This document shows positions 49,505 through 61,561 of a stretch of 64,000 bases of DNA, in pieces. The translations under genes and the position numbers were made by a program. Source of the stretch: Straminergon stramineum (Eukaryota; Streptophyta; Bryopsida; Hypnales; Calliergonaceae); NCBI GenBank assembly GCA_963920665.1, contig OY987271.1, positions 16,185,350 to 16,249,349 of the forward strand, given 5' to 3'. The stretch's first letter is position 1; every line of letters starts with the position of its first letter. The notes below the pieces were generated by a model. The model saw only the letters and a list, made by a program, of their open reading frames with translations. It had not been told where the DNA came from and made no database searches.

Positions 49505-50904
49505 TTATTTTTCATTTCTTTTACAAAACAATTGAAGCAATAATTTGGCCAATTTTGGAATTTTTTCAAATGCTATAAATAAAAAGATTCTTTTGGATGA
49601 AAATTTGTAGTTAAATATTCTAAATTGATTTTAAATTCATCTTCAAATATTTTTTGTAATTAATTTCTATTCTTCATGCTTCTCCTTCATGTGTCAAAGG
49701 GATGTGTGCGTATTGTTCTTCTAATTCTTGGATTAGATTACATGGACGCACATCTCAAGATCAATTCTCCTTGCACACCACCATGCCTTGGTAGGGTAAG
49801 AATCTACTCATGTCATGTCACGGACAAAGAGAACCAAAAAACAAGAACAGAAAAAGAAAAAACCAAGGTTTTCAGCATGACATCACTTCCAGACATCAAG
49901 ATGTCTATCAGAACATTAAGATTCAATCCCAACATCCACTAGGATCATGAAAAATAAATAAATAAAGATTTCTAGACAGACCATCCATTTAGTTGGATAG
50001 CGAAGGATGGACAAGCTTTTAACCTAGATAGACATGTTGTCCAATTGATGGATAGGCCATCTATAAAATAAAATAAAATAAAATAAAACAATTTTTGGGG
50101 ATCAATCATGATCTAGATACATCAAGAAGTGTTCCAGATGACATTGATGGACATCTCAACACAACAAGCCAAAGCCAACATCAAGATAGAAAAACCTATT
50201 GAAAATTCTTTAGCCTCATCAATTTATTTCATCATTGAGAAAAAATAATAGATTGAAGTTGGAATACCCCAATCCCTACCAAAGTCCCAAACCTAATGAT
50301 CTAGTTATACCAATATACTTTCTTTTGGAAGAGTCTAGAAAATCATTGAGCACTTTTGTTACCTTTGGACCTTCCCCATGATCTGTAGCCTATTGCAAAT
50401 GTTTGCTCCACTTGCAAACTACAAAAGAATTGCAAAGGATTACTACATATGACAAAATGAAAAGAACCATGAGAACAAATGGTTGACACAAATCTCGATC
50501 CTAGTTATCCTACTAATTTGGCCTTTCTTAACTTGCTCACTAAAGTTGACATTTTACCTCCTCACTTGAAGTTGTGTAGCTCTTGCTAATTGTACAATTT
50601 TTGCTCATGCTAATTGTACAACTCTTGCTCATGCTAATTGTGTTAATAAAAAATTCAAAGTTAGAAATAGTGCACAAATCTTGAGCCCTAATTGGCCCAA
50701 ACTTGATGCATTAATTTCCCATATTTCTCATTACATACAAGATACAATGATCAAATGGCTTTGGTGGGAAAATGTTGGAAACTATATCCATAGCATGATC
50801 ATATAAAAGTCAATGAAGATTTTGAAATCTTAGAGCATAGAAAAGTTGATCCAAATGCCAATGATGGCAACCATTGTTTCCATGCTCAATAACTTGGGGG
50901 AAGG
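49505..50904. other. Gene-free DNA with a repeat shared with 52780-53050
   Basis: A block at 49875-49970 (GACATCA, GACATCAAGATGT, TCARAACATTAAGATTCAA, CATCCACTAGGAT) matches 52808-52890. A TAAAA pentamer run is at about 50067-50091. The 88-codon ORF 49676-49942 has no domain. Confidence 0.45.
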
Positions 50905-51167
50905 AATCCTGTCACAACCCTCATCAAGAGGCGTGCCCGGCCACCTTGGTGAGCAAGGGGGACGTTGGGGGTGACTCCCCAAGCCTTGTAAGAGATGAGG
51001 TGAGGGGGATTAGGGGTCCCGAGCGATCAGAGCAATGTAGCGCTCTAATCCGGACGAATTTGGGGGGGTGTCGCACAAGCTTGGAAAGCTTGTGAGAAGA
51101 CGCGTCCATGGATCCAAAGAACGCGAGAATCCGAGTTGGTAGTCAAAAGATATGGCTCCTCAAAGTT

Positions 51168-51212
51168 GGGAGCGTCCTGGGAGCGTCCTGGCAGCGTTCC
51201 AGCAGCGTCCCG
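51168..51212. repeat. GGGAGCGTCCT tandem repeat in the LTR
   Basis: Four imperfect 11-bp units (GGGAGCGTCCT, GGGAGCGTCCT, GGCAGCGTTCC, AGCAGCGTCCC). Such arrays in LTR U3 regions often act as enhancer-like repeats; here that is inference. Confidence 0.8.
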
Positions 51213-51747
51213 AGGCATAGGGACGTGGGAAACAAGGTTTGGGAGGGTTCCTTAGAGCCAAATAGGGTATGCTGCATATCATTGAAAAGCTAAGGAGACA
51301 AGCTTTCTAGAATGATAAGGCTCATGAAGAGATAAGCTGTGAGCTCAAAGTTATGGGCATCTAAAGAGGGTGGAGTCCCGGAGAACTACACCTCCGGGGG
51401 ACTTGTACATTTGGAGGGCCATAACTTCCTCAATACTTGTTGTATTGGGGAAAGTGAATATTTCACGGTGATCTACGGAAAATATAAATCATGAAAATGG
51501 GCTCGCACTTGGGATTTGGAGCTCGAAGCTAAAAGTTATCCCGATGGGAAAATCGGGAGTCTTTTGGAAGTCCAGTTTGGGGATACCACTTGGAAATGGG
51601 TGGTCTTCCAAGATGGGGTGCATCTTAGGGGTTCCCGGCGACCTCTAGTATGGGGGGGGGTTGCTGAATTCCGCAGAGAGTACTATGAGGAGGGGTGGTC
51701 TCCCTCCTCACTCCCGCATGGTGCCATGGTGAGCCTAAGTGGCCCTA

Positions 51748-51779
51748 GGTGGTGAGGCTAGTGTTGGAGCCTCACCACC
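51748..51779. other. Perfect 12-bp hairpin in the LTR
   Basis: GGTGGTGAGGCT and AGCCTCACCACC are perfect arms around an 8-base loop. In an LTR transcript this would fold into a strong stem, possibly near a polyadenylation or packaging region. Confidence 0.8.
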
Positions 51780-52232
51780 ACTTGTGTGTTACCATGGAGT
51801 GCTTGTGCACTCCTTGATACTGGTTGGGTGGTGTCCCACTCCACACTAGGCCACGGTGTAAGTCCCGTTTGGTGAGTCCCGATTAGTGAGTTCCGAAATG
51901 AGTTGGGTTGGGCCTAGTGGGGAGTTGGGTCCTATTCAAGGGCGGTTAGCACCGGTGGGAGTAGTGCCTCACTAAGTGCTTGGACATCAATGGAAGTTCC
52001 GCCCCATGTCATCAAATGACATGCTCGGTGTCTTGTGGGAGTTAAGTGTTAGAAGGAAAGGATTGAGAGTCACGGAGGAATGGGGAACCCCGTGACTCGA
52101 GTTGGAACCTAACATTGTAGGTACGTGGCATGTGCAGTGTTAGGAGAGCATGAACCTTGGTGGCACTAAAGTGTTAAGTGCTTGGAAAGTGAGCTTAAGG
52201 TGGTAAGTGTCATTAAGGGGCGCGACAGATCC

Positions 52233-54642
52233 ATACTATGCCACACATGGCTTTGGTATTGGACTTGAGCTATGACACTGTGGAATTTGATTATTCCTTG
52301 ACATTGTTATAGGAAATTTATGTAAACTAATCCATTGAAGCAATGAGTCTTGAAACTAGAGACATTGACAAACTCAATACTACGCTTGTGGTTTAGGATG
52401 CCAATATAGGCCTTGATCTACTTGATATTGTAGTGAATCTAATCTTCACTTTTTCGTGTGATTAGCTAGTTGCTCAAAAAAGAGGCCTTGCAATCCCACT
52501 CCTTTATAGCCACTTGGTACTCCTTGCCACCCTCAATCTACATCACATTTTGCATGTCCTTGACATATGGTAGTAAGGCTTGTAGATCTAGACTACCCAA
52601 ATCAAGTACAATTGCTTCTAGCGGGTTTGAAATCTCCTCGATGTGGAGGACAATTTTTGCAATTAGAACTACAACTAGCGGACTATTGAGATTTGTAAAC
52701 TCTATCCCAAATGAATTTGTTACTAGAACTACATTCATGGCTACCATGAAGACAGTGCAAAAACAAGTAGTGAGTCATTAAGCCTTCAAAGACTAGGGTT
52801 TTCAATGTCACGTCACATTTGGACGTCAAGATGTTTGTCAAAATGTCAAGATTCAACGTATAACCCTAATGTCCATTAGGATTAAGAAGAAAAAAATTGG
52901 ACTACTAGTCCGTCATGTCCATCTAGTTGACAAACATGACATCTTGACCATCTAAATGTTTTTTGGTAGAAGTTGTTTTGATGCATCCCGATTGATGCAA
53001 ATGGACATCTTCACAAGTAAGTCAATGCTACATTAGGAAAGAAAACCCTAGGAATGATGGGTTGGTTACAATGGAAAAAAGTTGGATGTCAATAGTAGTG
53101 ATGTCATTACTAATTACATTAGAAGAATTTGTTTCTAAGATGTCAACAACACCAAGAAAATGCAACAATTGGGTAGCCTGTTTACTACAAAAGTCTAAAC
53201 AGTCCACATGGACATGTCTAAACTTGCCATTGCCCTTTCCATTCGTTTCCAAATTGGAAGTCCTCCATCACTCGTAGTAATGGCCACTTCTTAGGCTACA
53301 ATAAAAACACCTTGACAAGTCAATCTAAATGAAAAACCATAAGAAATTAAAAGTAGACCAAATTGCAACTCAAGAAGTAGCCTATTACAATTTATGAAGT
53401 GATGATCATCACAATCCACTTTTGGGATCCAAATATGAAACCATGAGAACCTTAAAAAATTGGCCCAATGTGCCACAACATTTCTCCCAATGCTTATAAT
53501 GAAACCGTCAAAAACAACAAGATGATAGTAATGTATAGAAGTACTCCAAAACTTGTAAAGCAACTACAGGGAAAGACCCACTTCTCCACTCTCCTTATTA
53601 TGTAACCATCAAATGTCTACATAATCAAACTCAATAGAAGTACTACTATCAATCTCAAAGTCTTTCAATAAGCAATTCGGTACTAAGCACATATGGTTTT
53701 GGATAAGGTTCTACTCAAGTTTGAATCAAAAACTTCCAAAAATATGTACCCTTGACATTGATCATTTCATATATATTACATTTACAATAAGGTCTACTAA
53801 TTTACTAGTTGTTTCCCACTTCAAATAACAAAGAAATATCCCAAGAACGGAGCTCTAATGAAGTGACAAGTTTGATGTGTAAGTCTTAAATTAGATAGGA
53901 AAGCCCAAAATTCCCATTGTTTGGAATCTAATTGTCTCAAAACCACGCTAATAATGTGGCCTACACTCCACAATGCCTTCAAGTCGTCCTCCATCTTGTC
54001 AATCTTCAAATTTTCTCACACAAAAAAGAACAGCTCAAATGAAGCCCAAATTCAATGGAAACATAGCACATGAAACCACAAGAAATCCAAAAAATTGACC
54101 CAATGTGCCACAACATTCCTCCATGCTCCTAATGAAACCATAAAAAACAACTAGACCATAAAAGCTTTTTAAAGTCAAAAATTTATAGTGTCATGTTACA
54201 CATTGTGTAAAGGGCAATAGAATCCTAATTTAATTCTTTAGTAGAAAGAATGAATCTCTAATATAGTAGGAATTATAAAGTAAAAATTTCACATTTTTTG
54301 TAGTTTCTTTGAATGAAACATTACTAATCAAAATATGAACCTAAATTTTGTCATTTTCTATAATTCACTCCTTAAAACTTCAAACAATATTGAAAAATAA
54401 TATATAAAATATTTCAAACTTTCCAATTCTCATTTATCCTATTTAAGAAATTAGTAGTTTTTTGTACTTGAATGGGATGCTGTCAACTTGTCCATGTAAT
54501 TACACTAATCCAAATTATGGGAATGGTAATTATAAAAGAAGGGGCTTGCTTTTTAGGGTCCCACATGAGTTCATAATCCAAATGAGGTCTACAAAGGTAA
54601 CTACACCTAAATTCAACTACTTTGAAAAACCACACACTCCAA
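52233..54642. other. Gene-free DNA with short direct repeats
   Basis: Bases 53425-53525 and 54070-54155 share ATGAAACCA..AGAA, AAAATTGRCCCAATGTGCCA, CAACATTYCTCC and AATGAAACC.TMAAAAACAA. No gene; ORFs at 52470-52781 and 53291-53563 have no recognisable domains. Confidence 0.45.
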
Positions 54643-55085
54643 CAACACTAGCATGTGAGCTTAGAAATGAAATCCTATGAACATTGAGCCTAGGTGTAAG
54701 TAGATATTCTATAACTATTGAAGGTGTTTATAACATGCATACTTATAATATGAATACCCTATAACCATCACTAGTAGAAAACAATGTTGCAGTGAGTGAA
54801 AGCTAGGTGATATTCTTGTTCACTACAACACAATTTTCAGAAAACTACATTGCAATGAACACAATTTTTGGAAATTTGTGTTGCAATGAACAAAAATGTC
54901 ACCTAGCTTTTGTTCACTGCAATATTGTTTTCTTCTAGTACACGTAAGGTGCTTGTAACATAGGTACCTACCAGAAGGATACCTATAATTATAAACATCC
55001 TACAACTATGGAAGGTACCAATAACATAGGAGCTTAGGTTCCTAAGCTCATGGGCTCAAGATCCTAGGCTCACATGCTAGCAACT
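54643..55085. mobile_element. MITE family C, copy 3, split by a CACTA MITE
   Basis: The left end CAACACTAGCATGTGAGCTT and the right end in reverse complement (AGTTGCTAGCATGTGAGCCT) match the ends at 2149-2388. Without the inserted 173 bp, the element is about 270 bp. Confidence 0.7.
54769..54941. mobile_element. CACTA-type MITE nested in MITE C copy 3
   Basis: About 173 bp from CACTAGTAGAAAACAATGTT to a right end whose reverse complement is GTACTAGAAGAAAACAATAT. Inner arms AAAGCTAGGTGA and TCACCTAGCTTT are perfect. It is the same family as 45355-45515. The terminal base pair is degraded on the right and the target duplication is unclear. Confidence 0.75.
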
Positions 55086-55590
55086 ATGCCACACTCTATA
55101 TTCTTGCCTCAAATGTACTACCACTATTCATGAGAGTATGGTCCTTTAGAAGTTTACTCTAAACCCTATTTTTCGCACTTTGGAAATTCATAGTTTATTT
55201 ATATGATGTCCAAAATTTGCATTCTAAGATAATCTAGAATCCTCTTTTGACTATCAACAAGAACCCTTGAAAAGTTTTTAATATAATAATGGGAACCATG
55301 TTGAATTGCTTATTTGTGTGATTTTAGATGTAGATACCTTAATGTAAGTGTAGTGGATAGCCATTAGGAGTGTTACGGTTCATGATTTGGCAACTTTGAG
55401 GATTCCACTAGTTAACTAGCAAGCACCTCTAAAGAATGCTCAACAAGGAAGGAAACATATGAGATGCATACAAAAGCAATAATTCAATAGTTCAATTAGT
55501 GTGACAACAAGAACAAACTTCATCACTCTTGCTCTACACAACTATTTGTTCTTGCCTTTTCTACAAGCTCTTTAAGTTAGGTAGTACTAC
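55086..55590. other. Gene-free DNA
   Basis: No gene or bounded element seen. Confidence 0.5.
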
Positions 55591-55776
55591 TACTACTAGA
55601 AGAAATCAGTGTCACAATCAACAAAAGTTAACTAACGTTTTCTAAAAATTGTATTACAATGAATGAAGATTTTCTGAAACGGTATTGCAATCAACACAAA
55701 TCTTCAGTTTTATGTCGTAGAAAACAGAAAAATGTCAGCTAGTTTCCGTTGACTATGATACAATTTTCTAGTAGTG
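55591..55776. mobile_element. CACTA-type MITE, third copy
   Basis: About 186 bp. Left end TACTACTAGAAGAAATCAGT; right end in reverse complement CACTACTAGAAAATTGTATC. Flanked by TAC on both sides (55588-55590, 55777-55779), a 3-bp target duplication. Inner arms around GTTAACTAACG/TGTCAGCTAGTTTCCGTTGA are more diverged than in the other two copies. Confidence 0.7.
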
Positions 55777-55779
55777 TAC

Positions 55780-57109
55780 TAGGTTCCTACAACCAATTTT
55801 ACATGATGCAAATAAGCTTGCACTTGCTTTTACTCTCAGCTTTATTTCATCCTCTTGCCTTCACTTATACAAGATGTTAATTCCTAAGTCCTCGGACATC
55901 CACTTTCTCAATGATGAATAGATTGAAACTCAAGTTTCATCCTTACTACCGTACCTTTGGGTCAAGGTCGGCGAAAAATAATTATTTCTAAGAATGCCAG
56001 AAATAAAATAAAATAAGAGAGAGAAACCCGAATTTAGAAAAAATTAACAAACTAAATTGTTGTAAACGAAGTAAATGTCTTGTATTAGACAAACAAAAAA
56101 AATATGAAGTCCAATCACCATCTACCATCAAAAATGTTTATGATGGCGATGTGAAGAGGACATACTTTTTCTTTGTCAAGAGTCTTGAGGGTAGAGAGGT
56201 TCAGTTTTATAATGAAATGCATTGTTCATCATGAATCCTCAAAGGATATGGGACAATTTAAAGAAAAGAGCTTAACTATGGGTGGTAGAGCTCCTACTAA
56301 TCCTAATTGGCATATCCCACATGGGTTGTTTCACCTCTTACCACCCTACTTGTATAAACAAGTTGTCTTTGCATCATCAAACAAGGGTAATGGAAAAGAC
56401 TTTAGGAATAGAATGCCGAAAGCAATGAAATCATTGGAATGTAATGTTGAATTTCTAAAAATTAAATTCTAATTTGCCGAACCTACTCTAGGAACTTTAA
56501 TTAATTATTCGGCAACAATGTGCCGACCCTGCCCAAAACCTACGGTAATGCTTAGATGAAAGTCAAATGTTCTTTAATGGTAAGTATATCTTTCTAGTAT
56601 CTTAGGGACTCTTATAATATCTATAGGAGTTTGTAGAAGTCAAACTTTCTTTGTATCTAAGGGGATTCCTATAATATTTTGTATAGCTACTTAAAACCTT
56701 CAAGTTGCTCTTCTAAACTCGATATATAGTAAATCATTCGGCAAATACATAGGGTTGATACTCTTGCCAATCTATGGTTTTCTTGTCCACTATTCTTCTT
56801 GCACTCGTCAAAACTTGTCTTGACTATTTATCTATATAATTTGTTCATAACTTCTTTGTCCTTGACAATCTCTTTGTAAGGTACACACACCTAAAAGTGT
56901 CCAATATGCATATGAGCATCAATAGTTCCTTGAATTAAATTGTCTTTAAAAATAAATGGGATTCTAGATACTCATGAATATCATGTGGATTCTCTTGAAT
57001 TAAATGTATTTTTGGGACACCATATGGGCACACTAAATATTTTCAAAGTATTGATTATAGATGAATATAAAATGGACCTTATATTCCTTTATTCAAAAGA
57101 TGTGTGTTT
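55780..57109. other. Gene-free DNA
   Basis: The ORF at 56173-56472 (99 codons) has no recognisable domain. No other feature. Confidence 0.4.
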
Positions 57110-57113
57110 TTAA

Positions 57114-58058
57114 CCCCTAAATGTATTTGACTATGTTTTCACCAAAAACGCTCCAAAATTGTCATTTCTAGTACAAGTACCAAATTTTAGAAAGAATAAA
57201 TTTTTGGACAAATGTAACCATAGGATATTGTAGTACACTGGTTTGGGGAGATGTGGAAAAAATTTCAAAAATTTCCACCATTTGGATTGCAAGATATCAA
57301 CATTTGAAGTGACAAAAAGCCTTTTTTTGGCCCTACAAAAACCCAAGAAGATGCACTTCACAAGGCCATATCATTATGAAAAAATGTCCAAAATGGTTGT
57401 AACTCTTTGGAATCATTCATCAAGTCATGTTGGCTACATGCTGAAAAATTTTAGATCATCTGGAATTGTACAACATGTTGGAAAAAATTAGTAAGTAGAA
57501 AGGAGTAGAGAATGATTAAAAATACTAAATTGTTAATCATTTATTTATGGAATTGAAAAATGCCAATTCCAATGGTGATAATGTTGTAATAAACAATATA
57601 CACCTCATGATTTTATTTTTTTCCTAAAATATTGAAAATTGAGTTAAATAAAGGTCTTCAAAGTTTATTTTCGAGTAGAGATTCTATTACTACCTACAAA
57701 CTACCCACAACTAAAATCCTTCATAACTTTCATCTCATAAATCAAAATGGAATGATTCAAAGCTTTCCACGTATATATAAATCTAGAAAACCAATTTCGA
57801 ATTTTTATTTTTAAAAAAAGTGATTTTCAAAGAACTTTTTTTTGCTGTGCGCATTGCCTGCCGAGCAATGAAAACTACATATCATACAATAACTTTTTAT
57901 CCATGTATTCAAAAGTTATGAAAATTGTTGGGCCCTAAAGCTACTCCTTGGGCACATGCTGTGTGAAAATTTCAAAGAAAAAAAATAAAATTTCCATTCG
58001 TAGTAAGCTGCCCTAAATCGCTATGTTGCCAAAAAAACACCATTTGGTCCTTTAGGGG
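57114..58058 (-). mobile_element. piggyBac-type non-autonomous element, long family B, copy 2
   Basis: 945 bp flanked by TTAA (57110-57113, 58059-58062), inverted relative to 48576-49500. Left end CCCCTAAATGTATTTGACTA; right end in reverse complement CCCCTAAAGGACCAAATGGT. Full-length homology to the other copy in reverse order: GGTGAAAACATAGT at one end, GGCAACATAGCGATTT at the other. Only chance ORFs. Confidence 0.88.
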
Positions 58059-58062
58059 TTAA

Positions 58063-59026
58063 GTAGGGATATATAGGGTCAATTTTGCAATAAGGTTTAA
58101 TAAGATTTTTTTATCTTATTTTTTTATCTTAATAATATTAGGTAGTTGAACCTAAAATTTCCATTGATCTAATTGTTCTTTCTATTTTTTGATGAAATGT
58201 GGATTGGAAGAGGTATGTATTTCTTGCTTCAAAAATTCAAGAAACAATTTCAATGGAATTTCTTTGAAGGAAGCTAAAAATACTCTTACAAAAAATTATT
58301 CTTTGGGTCATCTACCTAATAGGGGTTCAAAAATGATGGATTTGGGTGCATCTACCTTGTCCATCTAATATTTTTCTAAACATAGGAGAATCATTTAGCT
58401 TCCTTGCAATATAATTCTAATTTCAATCAATGCTTGAAAACAAAAATTTCACCACTCTATGCAAAAAATGCTTGAGTCTTGGCAACAAAAAATTTGACAA
58501 AAATATAAAAATATGTAATCTTTTTCTACGAAACATTTTTATGTAAGTATACTTAGAAAGATTTGATTCATTCCATTTGGATTAGTAATGTAAAAGTCAT
58601 AAAGAGCCTTATTTTACAAGCAATCATAGGATTCATTGCATCTTTATAAAACAATAGCATCAAGGATTTGTTTTTGAATGTGAAATTATTATTTTCAAGG
58701 AAAAAATGTCCCTAGGATTCATACTGCTCCATTCCAATCTCACCTTGAGGACTAATGTATGTCAATTACATTTCATAACTATAAACAATTAGATTTTTCT
58801 TCCATTCCATTTAACTCTTTGTAATAATAATTTTAGAAATGAAATTCAAGATTATCTTTATTCCAATATACTCTCCACTCACTTATTCAAAATTCAAATT
58901 TTCAATTTTCGAAATTTAAAGTGTAAGAAAATGAAATTGATGTTGGAAGGACAAGCAAGTAATTATATTAACAAAGGCTAAAGGGGAGAATGAGCTATTT
59001 TTGTGTCTACTTTGTAATTCATGAAG
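58063..59026. other. Gene-free DNA with a family B-like internal block
   Basis: Bases 58525-58625 (ATTTTTATGTAAGTATACTTAGAAAGATTTGATTCATTCCATTTGGATT.., then AAAGTCAT) resemble the family B block at 48838-48910. It is probably an older decayed copy without recognisable ends. Confidence 0.35.
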
Positions 59027-59030
59027 TTAA

Positions 59031-59830
59031 CCCCTAAGGCCCTAAAGGACCAATGAGCCTACTTTGGACTTTCTGGGATGTCACATTGGTTCTATTAACC
59101 TCAAAATTAAAAATTTTTGAAAGAATTTTTTAAGATAGAAGATAATCATCCTAATCTATGTGAGAATCTTTGTTTCATGTCATTCTAATAAATATTGCAA
59201 AATTCAGAAGAGTTTTTTCATTTTCAATGTCAAAATGGGCAACTAAAAATTTGTTCTAAGAAAATGAATTATTTCATAGGATTTTATAGATGGATACCTA
59301 CTCAAAAACATTTGAACATCCAATTTCAAATAATGAGGTGAAAGTTATGAGGAGTATTATTTTGCAGTCAAGGAAGGTACAATAAACATATGAAGTCTTT
59401 TTTTGCTCTCAATTTTGAATTTTTTTCAAAAATGAATACAAAAATCAAGGATATCAATTGTATACTATAACATTATCACCATTAAGATTAACCATTCTCA
59501 GTTCTTTATAAAAGTTGTTAGCATTCTAGGATTTTCTTTGATTTAGTAAACCTTCCACTTTATAATTTTCTAAAGATGAACAGTGAAACTTCTTTTGGTT
59601 AATTTTCAACCCATTTTTCAACATATTGGCTAAAATTCACAAGTTATAGAACACATGTTTTTTCTAAAAATGTTGAAAGACAAAATTTCACCTTTTGGAA
59701 GGCTAGAAAAGCCTACATCTTGAAGTTTAGACACATTGATCTTGCAATCGGTGGAGGTATTCACTCTAAAATTTGGGGAGAATATACTTGAACTAGTCAA
59801 CTAAATGATCCTAAAGTTGAATTAGTTAAG
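59031..59830 (+). mobile_element. Degenerate long family B piggyBac-type copy
   Basis: TTAA (59027-59030) then CCCCTAAGGCCCTAAAGGACC. Bases 59325-59510 follow the B-family order (GATGAAAGTTATGAGG-like, TGAAGTC, TCAATTTT, ATTGTWTA, ACATTAYMACCATTRRGATTAA). No right terminus can be identified. Confidence 0.45.
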
Positions 59831-61298
59831 AAATAAATATAATTGGAGATTTTAGCCTTGCTTTTGGTATGAGTCTTTTGAAAAAGTTTTAGGCCTCTAA
59901 AAAAAAGATGAGTTAAACATAATTAATCACTTCACAAATGGCCAAAATATTTGACAAGTGGAGATTGGGGCCTTGTGTGCAAGCATTCTAGGTTGCATAA
60001 ATGTCATCCACAAATTTGATTGTATATAGGAGGCAAACATTGCCCTATAATATAGAGTTTAGGTTGGAGATATAGTCTTTTTGCTATGATATCATAGTTA
60101 TGAAAATGTTCAATCATTTGCTCTGTTGCACAAGGTCCAATTTTGACTAGACAATGGTAAATTTTCACATAAAATTTCAATATAGAATATCATAATGCAA
60201 CTATGCAAGATATATGGCATGTTATCAAATGAAATGCGTTTCTTAATCAGACAACTACATCCCACCCACACCCAATGTTCCTTACATAGGTGCTTTGGAA
60301 ATAGGGCAAAAAAATAATTAACCTTGAAACAACATTAAGGACTAAAATTGTCCAACAAATGACTTATAATATCTCTATAGTGGATAGAGAAGCAATTTTT
60401 CATCTCTTGTTTTTATGGTGGGAGGTGGGGGCATGCAAGAGCCCGCCCTCATTGAAGGCTTCTTTTTTTAGAAGTACAAAGATTCAATTACAACGACAAC
60501 TAACATCACCCCCTCCTTTGTTCTAGGGTTAAGTTGTTACATCCATTTTGAACATAAAGCAGAAGTGAAGTGTATGGCACTATGGGCAACTCACACAAAT
60601 GGAGCAATAGTTACATTGAATTCATGATTAGAACATGTTAGTAAAATTGTAGTTCATATTTAGCTCTATGACATCAAGTCCCTTTACAAAACATCCCTAA
60701 GTGAAGTGCATAATGTCCTCGTAATTATGCTAGATACTAGTTATGGTGCCATGTACAATAATTTCGAACAAAGTCTGTTGTCTCTATGCTTAAAGTAGCA
60801 AAACTCCGCACCACGTAGAACTCCAGTCGTGTGAAGTCCCCACCCCTTAGGCTTAGGCTCTCATCTTGCCTTCAAGGTAAGGTCCTCACACATAGGGAGG
60901 CCCTTATGGTGGAGTGTCCCACTATATTGTAGGTTCACATTGTGAGGGTGTGGGTGTCTCAAGAGATGTCTATGTGGGTAATTGTGGTTCTTTCCTTCAA
61001 GGTGAATGCATGGTTTAGTGGACCAAAATCACTATCACAAATTCATTTTCTAGGACCTCTTTTTATTGCAAGCACTATTGTGTATAAGAAAAAATGTATT
61101 TTTTAATTAAAAAGTCATACACTTTATTCTATATATGGTTGCTTAAGAAACCATGTCATTGGTGTTTAAAAAATCATTCACATGAAATATAGGGGGACTT
61201 TTGTATGGATTATTATACATTGTCACAATCTCAACACTATATATTTAATTTGTTTTTTTGTGTATATAAACTTTTGCAAGAAAAAAAAAGGGACTCTA
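59831..61298. other. Gene-free DNA
   Basis: No gene or bounded repeat recognised. The 60780-60990 stretch is somewhat GC-richer. Confidence 0.4.
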
Positions 61299-61561
61299 TA
61301 CATCACAAAGTTTAGATCCAACGATTTGTCAACTACTATCATGTGGTAATCGTTGTTTCATGGGGTTGCACGTTAATATACAATTTAGGGCATCATTACG
61401 ATGCATTATTGTACAATTTATTGCATCATAATGGTGTGATAAATTGTAAAGTAATGCATCATAATGATGCGCTAAATTGTATATTAACATGCGAACCCAT
61501 GAAACAACGATTACCACGTGATAACAGTTGACAAACCGCAAGTTCTAAACTTTGTGATGTA
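61299..61561. mobile_element. 263-bp foldback MITE with TA target site
   Basis: Almost the whole element is one inverted repeat: TA|CATCACAAAGTTTAGA at the left, TCTAAACTTTGTGATG|TA-like at the right. Long inner arms meet near 61432 (CGATTACCACRTGATA, CATGAAACAACGATTACC, TACAATTTAG, GCATCATTACGATGCAT). Inside the arms the block GCATCATWAYGRTGCRWT recurs several times. The TA flanks suggest a Tc1/mariner-type target, but the ends are not canonical Stowaway. Both strands carry long similar ORFs purely because of the symmetry. Confidence 0.88.

Larger units (their letters stand above)
50910..52227 (+). mobile_element. Solo LTR of an LTR retrotransposon
   Basis: 1318 bp beginning TGTCACAACC and ending GGGGCGCGACA, so TGT...ACA ends. 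The flanks AATCC (50905-50909) and GATCC (52228-52232) match at four of five bases, consistent with an aged 5-bp target duplication. It is much more GC-rich than the flanks. It contains no gag/pol sequence and no second LTR is seen in the window, so it is most simply a solo LTR left by recombination. Orientation is inferred from end type only. A perfect 12-bp hairpin lies at 51748-51779 and an 11-bp tandem repeat at 51168-51212. Confidence 0.75.

Noticed and set aside
61343..61531. ORF pair on both strands of the foldback
   Set aside because: The similarity of the two peptides is explained by the palindrome itself.
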